DNA of 64,000 nt from Croceivirga sp. (GTDB lineage: Bacteria; Bacteroidota; Bacteroidia; Flavobacteriales; Flavobacteriaceae), in NCBI GenBank assembly GCA_028284285.1, contig JANQSA010000051.1:62001-126000 (forward strand), read 5' to 3'. Under the pieces are notes generated by a model. It ran no database searches, was not told where the DNA came from, and was given only the letters and a program-made list of their open reading frames with translations. Positions 61,808 through 64,000 of the stretch are shown here, piece by piece (positions within the stretch are counted from its first letter, which is position 1; every line of letters starts with the position of its first letter). The position numbers and the translations under genes are program-made.

Positions 61808-62959
61808 ATGAAAGTCATTTTCCCCAAGGAGATCATCGAGAATACTGTTCAGGTCTACCTGCCCAAAAACAACAGTACCGGTACAACCATTTATGGGATA
61901 GTACTCGGAGGGTTGGTTTTGGGATTGCTATCGCTACCCTTTATAAAGGTACAACTGTATTCCACTGTTCAAGGATGGATAAAACCCAGCAAAGAACGTA
62001 CCGCCTTAACGAGTATGCACCCGGGAAAAGTACTCTTTTCCGGTTTGTATCCGAATACCGAAGTAGGGCTGGGGGATACCTTACTGATTTTGCACAGTGC
62101 TCAACTGGAAGAACAACTGGCACAACAGCACTACACTTTCACACGGCTGGAGGAACAGCTTTCGGATCTACGGCATTTGGTCCAGGGAAAAGTGCATTTA
62201 TTGAAGCATTTGGTGTCTAATCCTTATAAGAAAGCCTATCTGGAGTATCAGGAACAACTTCGGGAGCACTATACCCGTATTAAAAAACTAAAGCGGGATC
62301 ATGAGCGTAATCAAAAATTACTGGCAGGTGGTGTTATTGCCCCGGTAGCCTTTGAAGATCAAAAATTGGAATACGATCTTGCCCGAAATGCCCTTCAACA
62401 ATACAAAAAAAAACAACTAAGCCACTGGCAGACCACCCTGATTGAACTGGAAGATCAACAGAAAGGGGCGGTACATCAGATCAACGCCCTGCGAGAAACC
62501 AAAAAAGAGTATGTGATCACCGCCCCGGTATGCGGGACCCTGCTTAATCTTAGGCAAGGCATAGCAAAGGGCAGTATGATTGCCGCTGGAGCGCTATTGG
62601 CTGAGATCTCCCCCGATGCCGAGGTGCTGGCGGAATGCTATATCAGCCCCATGGAGATTGGCCTCATTGATCCTGCAAAGCCTGTTAAATTTCAAATAGA
62701 TGCCTACAACTACAACCAGTGGGGCATGGCTACGGGTAACATCCTGGAGATGGGAAAGGATGTTGAATTCATCGATAACACTACGGTCTATAAAGTGCGG
62801 TGCGCCATTGATCAGAAGTATCTACAGCTTAACAACGGAGCAAAAGGACAATTAATCAAAGGGATGAGTTTTACCGCCCGATTTGAATTGGCGGAACGCA
62901 CACTTTTTCAATTGCTATATGACACCATAGACGATTGGATTCATCCCGGAACACTCTAA
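61808..62959 (+). CDS. HlyD-family membrane-fusion protein of a peptide exporter
   Basis: The 383-residue protein has a short cytoplasmic start (MKVIFPKEIIENTVQVYLPK), one membrane helix (about 26-48), a biotinyl-lipoyl-like half-motif, a coiled-coil hairpin (about 95-225) and the returning beta domain (VITAPVCGTLLNLRQGIAKGS at about 240). It links the inner-membrane C39 transporter at 63307 to an outer-membrane channel, which is not in the window. It resembles HlyD proteins of bacteriocin-type exporters in Bacteroidota. It is the first gene of the operon. Confidence 0.88.
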   Translation: MKVIFPKEIIENTVQVYLPKNNSTGTTIYGIVLGGLVLGLLSLPFIKVQLYSTVQGWIKPSKERTALTSMHPGKVLFSGLYPNTEVGLGDTLLILHSAQLEEQLAQQHYTFTRLEEQLSDLRHLVQGKVHLLKHLVSNPYKKAYLEYQEQLREHYTRIKKLKRDHERNQKLLAGGVIAPVAFEDQKLEYDLARNALQQYKKKQLSHWQTTLIELEDQQKGAVHQINALRETKKEYVITAPVCGTLLNLRQGIAKGSMIAAGALLAEISPDAEVLAECYISPMEIGLIDPAKPVKFQIDAYNYNQWGMATGNILEMGKDVEFIDNTTVYKVRCAIDQKYLQLNNGAKGQLIKGMSFTARFELAERTLFQLLYDTIDDWIHPGTL

Positions 62960-62980
62960 TTCGATTAAACCCTCAGTATT

Positions 62981-63295
62981 ATGAAGATGGTCACAAAAAT
63001 GGAGAACATGCTACAACTGCATGACCGTATTAAAACAAAAAATACAGGTGCTCCGGATGTCATTGCCAAAGCTTTGAATATCAGTGAAACAGAAGTGTAC
63101 TACCTGATTCAACAGCTTTTGGAATTGAATCCTTCGCTGCAGTATCATCATGAAAAATCCACTTACTATTACGCAGACGGTTTTCCCAACCATGTCGCGG
63201 TCTCTGTAGCCATTATTGCGGGTAACAATCCGATCCAGAAACTATTGAACGTCTCTTCGGACGAACCGGTTACGCATAATTTTCTGTTTGCCTAA
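62981..63295 (+). CDS. Small winged-helix-like protein between exporter genes
   Basis: The 104-residue protein has an N-terminal region (about 9-68, LHDRIKTKNTGAPDVIAKALNISETEVYYLI in two helices, then ..YHHEKSTYYYADGF) that looks like a winged helix of the DeoR/HTH type. The tail contains AVSVAIIAGNNPIQKLLNV. It is 21 bases after hlyD and 11 bases before the C39 transporter, so cotranscription is certain. It lacks a double-glycine leader, so it is not a good precursor peptide candidate. A regulator of the precursor gene is an inference. Confidence 0.55.
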   Translation: MKMVTKMENMLQLHDRIKTKNTGAPDVIAKALNISETEVYYLIQQLLELNPSLQYHHEKSTYYYADGFPNHVAVSVAIIAGNNPIQKLLNVSSDEPVTHNFLFA

Positions 63296-63306
63296 ATACT
63301 TAAGCC

Positions 63307-64000
63307 ATGGCAAAGATCACCATTAAACAACATGACATCACAGACTGCGGTGCTGCCTGCCTTGCTTCTGTAGCCGCCCACCATGGTTTTCAGTTACCCA
63401 TTTCACGTATACGGCAATATGCCGGCACCGATAAAAAAGGTACCAATGTTTTTGGGCTGATCAAAGCGGCGGAGAAAATGGGGTTTGAGGCCAAAGGAGT
63501 ACGCGGTGATTTTGAAAGCCTTTTTAAAATACCAAAACCTGCCATTGCTCATGTCATCGTTAAAGAGCGGTTGCAGCACTATGTGGTGATTTACCGGATT
63601 ACCAAAAAACATGTGTTCATCATGGACCCCGGTACCGGGAAATTGGAGAAGCGTTCCCCCGAACGTTTCAAAAAGGAATGGACCGGGGTTTTGGTTTTGC
63701 TTTTGCCTAACCAGGATTTTATAAAAGGGAATGCTAAAGTATCGCTGCTCCGAAGGTTTTGGTATTTATTACGACCGCACCGGACTGTACTGCTACAGGC
63801 TTTTGTCGGTGCTTTGGTCTACACATTGCTGGGCTTTTCCATGGCTATTTACCTGCAAAAGATCACCGATCATGTCCTGGTGAATGGTAATATCAAGCTG
63901 TTGAATCTAATGAGTTTGGTAATGCTATTGTTGTTGTTGACCCAGTTGGTCATTGGAGCATTAAAGGATATCTTTTTGATCAAAACCGGCCAACAAATTG
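63307..64000 (+). CDS. Peptidase-containing ABC transporter (C39), N-terminal part
   Basis: The frame runs off the window, so about 231 residues are visible. The N-terminal C39 peptidase domain (about 1-135) shows Cys14 in DITDCGAACLASVAAHH, His91 (QHYVVIYRI) and Asp107 (MDPGTGKLE), the complete catalytic set. Membrane helices of the ABC exporter begin near 160. Such transporters cleave double-glycine leaders and export bacteriocins or other peptides. The NBD and the precursor gene are expected outside the window. Together with HlyD it forms the export machine. Confidence 0.92.
   Translation, partial: MAKITIKQHDITDCGAACLASVAAHHGFQLPISRIRQYAGTDKKGTNVFGLIKAAEKMGFEAKGVRGDFESLFKIPKPAIAHVIVKERLQHYVVIYRITKKHVFIMDPGTGKLEKRSPERFKKEWTGVLVLLLPNQDFIKGNAKVSLLRRFWYLLRPHRTVLLQAFVGALVYTLLGFSMAIYLQKITDHVLVNGNIKLLNLMSLVMLLLLLTQLVIGALKDIFLIKTGQQI

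Noticed and set aside
62981-63295. Bacteriocin precursor for the C39 exporter
   Set aside because: It has no double-glycine leader, is long for a precursor and looks like a winged helix.
1-64000. CRISPR arrays, tRNA or rRNA genes, insertion sequences, phage genes
   Set aside because: I saw no regularly spaced repeats, no tRNA cloverleaf, no rRNA sequence and no transposase or integrase motif.

Overview
The window reads as a chromosomal segment of a member of the Flavobacteriaceae (Bacteroidota), probably marine. Several signs agree. The promoters I can recognise carry the Bacteroidota -7 element TAnnTTTG. Shine-Dalgarno sequences are weak or absent. Many genes belong to families and gene orders typical of flavobacteria: ferredoxin / LuxC-type acyl-CoA reductase / serC / serA / DUF937; ald / DUF4258 / proline dehydrogenase / aroB; parE / parC followed by a sterol desaturase and TerC. 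No rRNA, tRNA, CRISPR array or insertion sequence was recognised. The species is not determined.

Layout. 1-263 is the tail of a PhoD-like phosphatase. 309-9078 is a metal-handling region. A MerC-domain gene and folE lie divergent from a MacB-like ABC transporter with a histidine-rich permease loop, two CFFC proteins, a Fur/Zur-family repressor and a phosphoesterase. HupE/DUF6702 and an M19 dipeptidase follow. 9137-11708 holds argE and a YfcC-type carrier. 11952-14562 is a zinc-chaperone-like operon: a COG0523 GTPase, an exported DinB-like protein and an LCIB-type carbonic-anhydrase-like protein. 14919-29415 holds envelope and periplasmic enzymes: gamma-glutamyltransferase, a purple-acid-phosphatase-like protein, a BNR-repeat protein, NlpC/P60, a divergent Tat-exported alanine-racemase-like protein and DUF5916. 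29417-37143 holds an ABC exporter, then a TonB-dependent receptor with an acidic lipoprotein and two small His/Cys proteins. 37209-56548 is mostly housekeeping: serA, serC, ychF, parE/parC, terC, aroB, proline dehydrogenase and ald. 56576-61283 contains tsaE surrounded by an unrecognised membrane-protein family. 61286-64000 is an XRE repressor divergent from a C39-peptidase peptide-export operon that runs off the window.

How the parts fit. Three copies of a dyad, AAATGCAAC-N3-GTTGCATTT or close to it, sit in the promoter regions of the folE/MerC - ABC transporter locus, the COG0523/DinB/LCIB operon and the acidic lipoprotein beside the TonB receptor. The repressor at 4320-4721 is the obvious candidate to bind them, so I infer a scattered zinc-starvation regulon. 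This is an inference and not a demonstrated fact.

The most novel-looking content is the family at 56576-61283. One four-helix, single-module protein and three tandem double-module proteins share a GFP...WW-YALL-PIL signature and a charged C-terminal coiled coil. Two of them share a promoter box, TAGAAAATA, with the neighbouring XRE/HlyD divergent promoters. This suggests, but does not prove, that the family belongs functionally with the peptide exporter.
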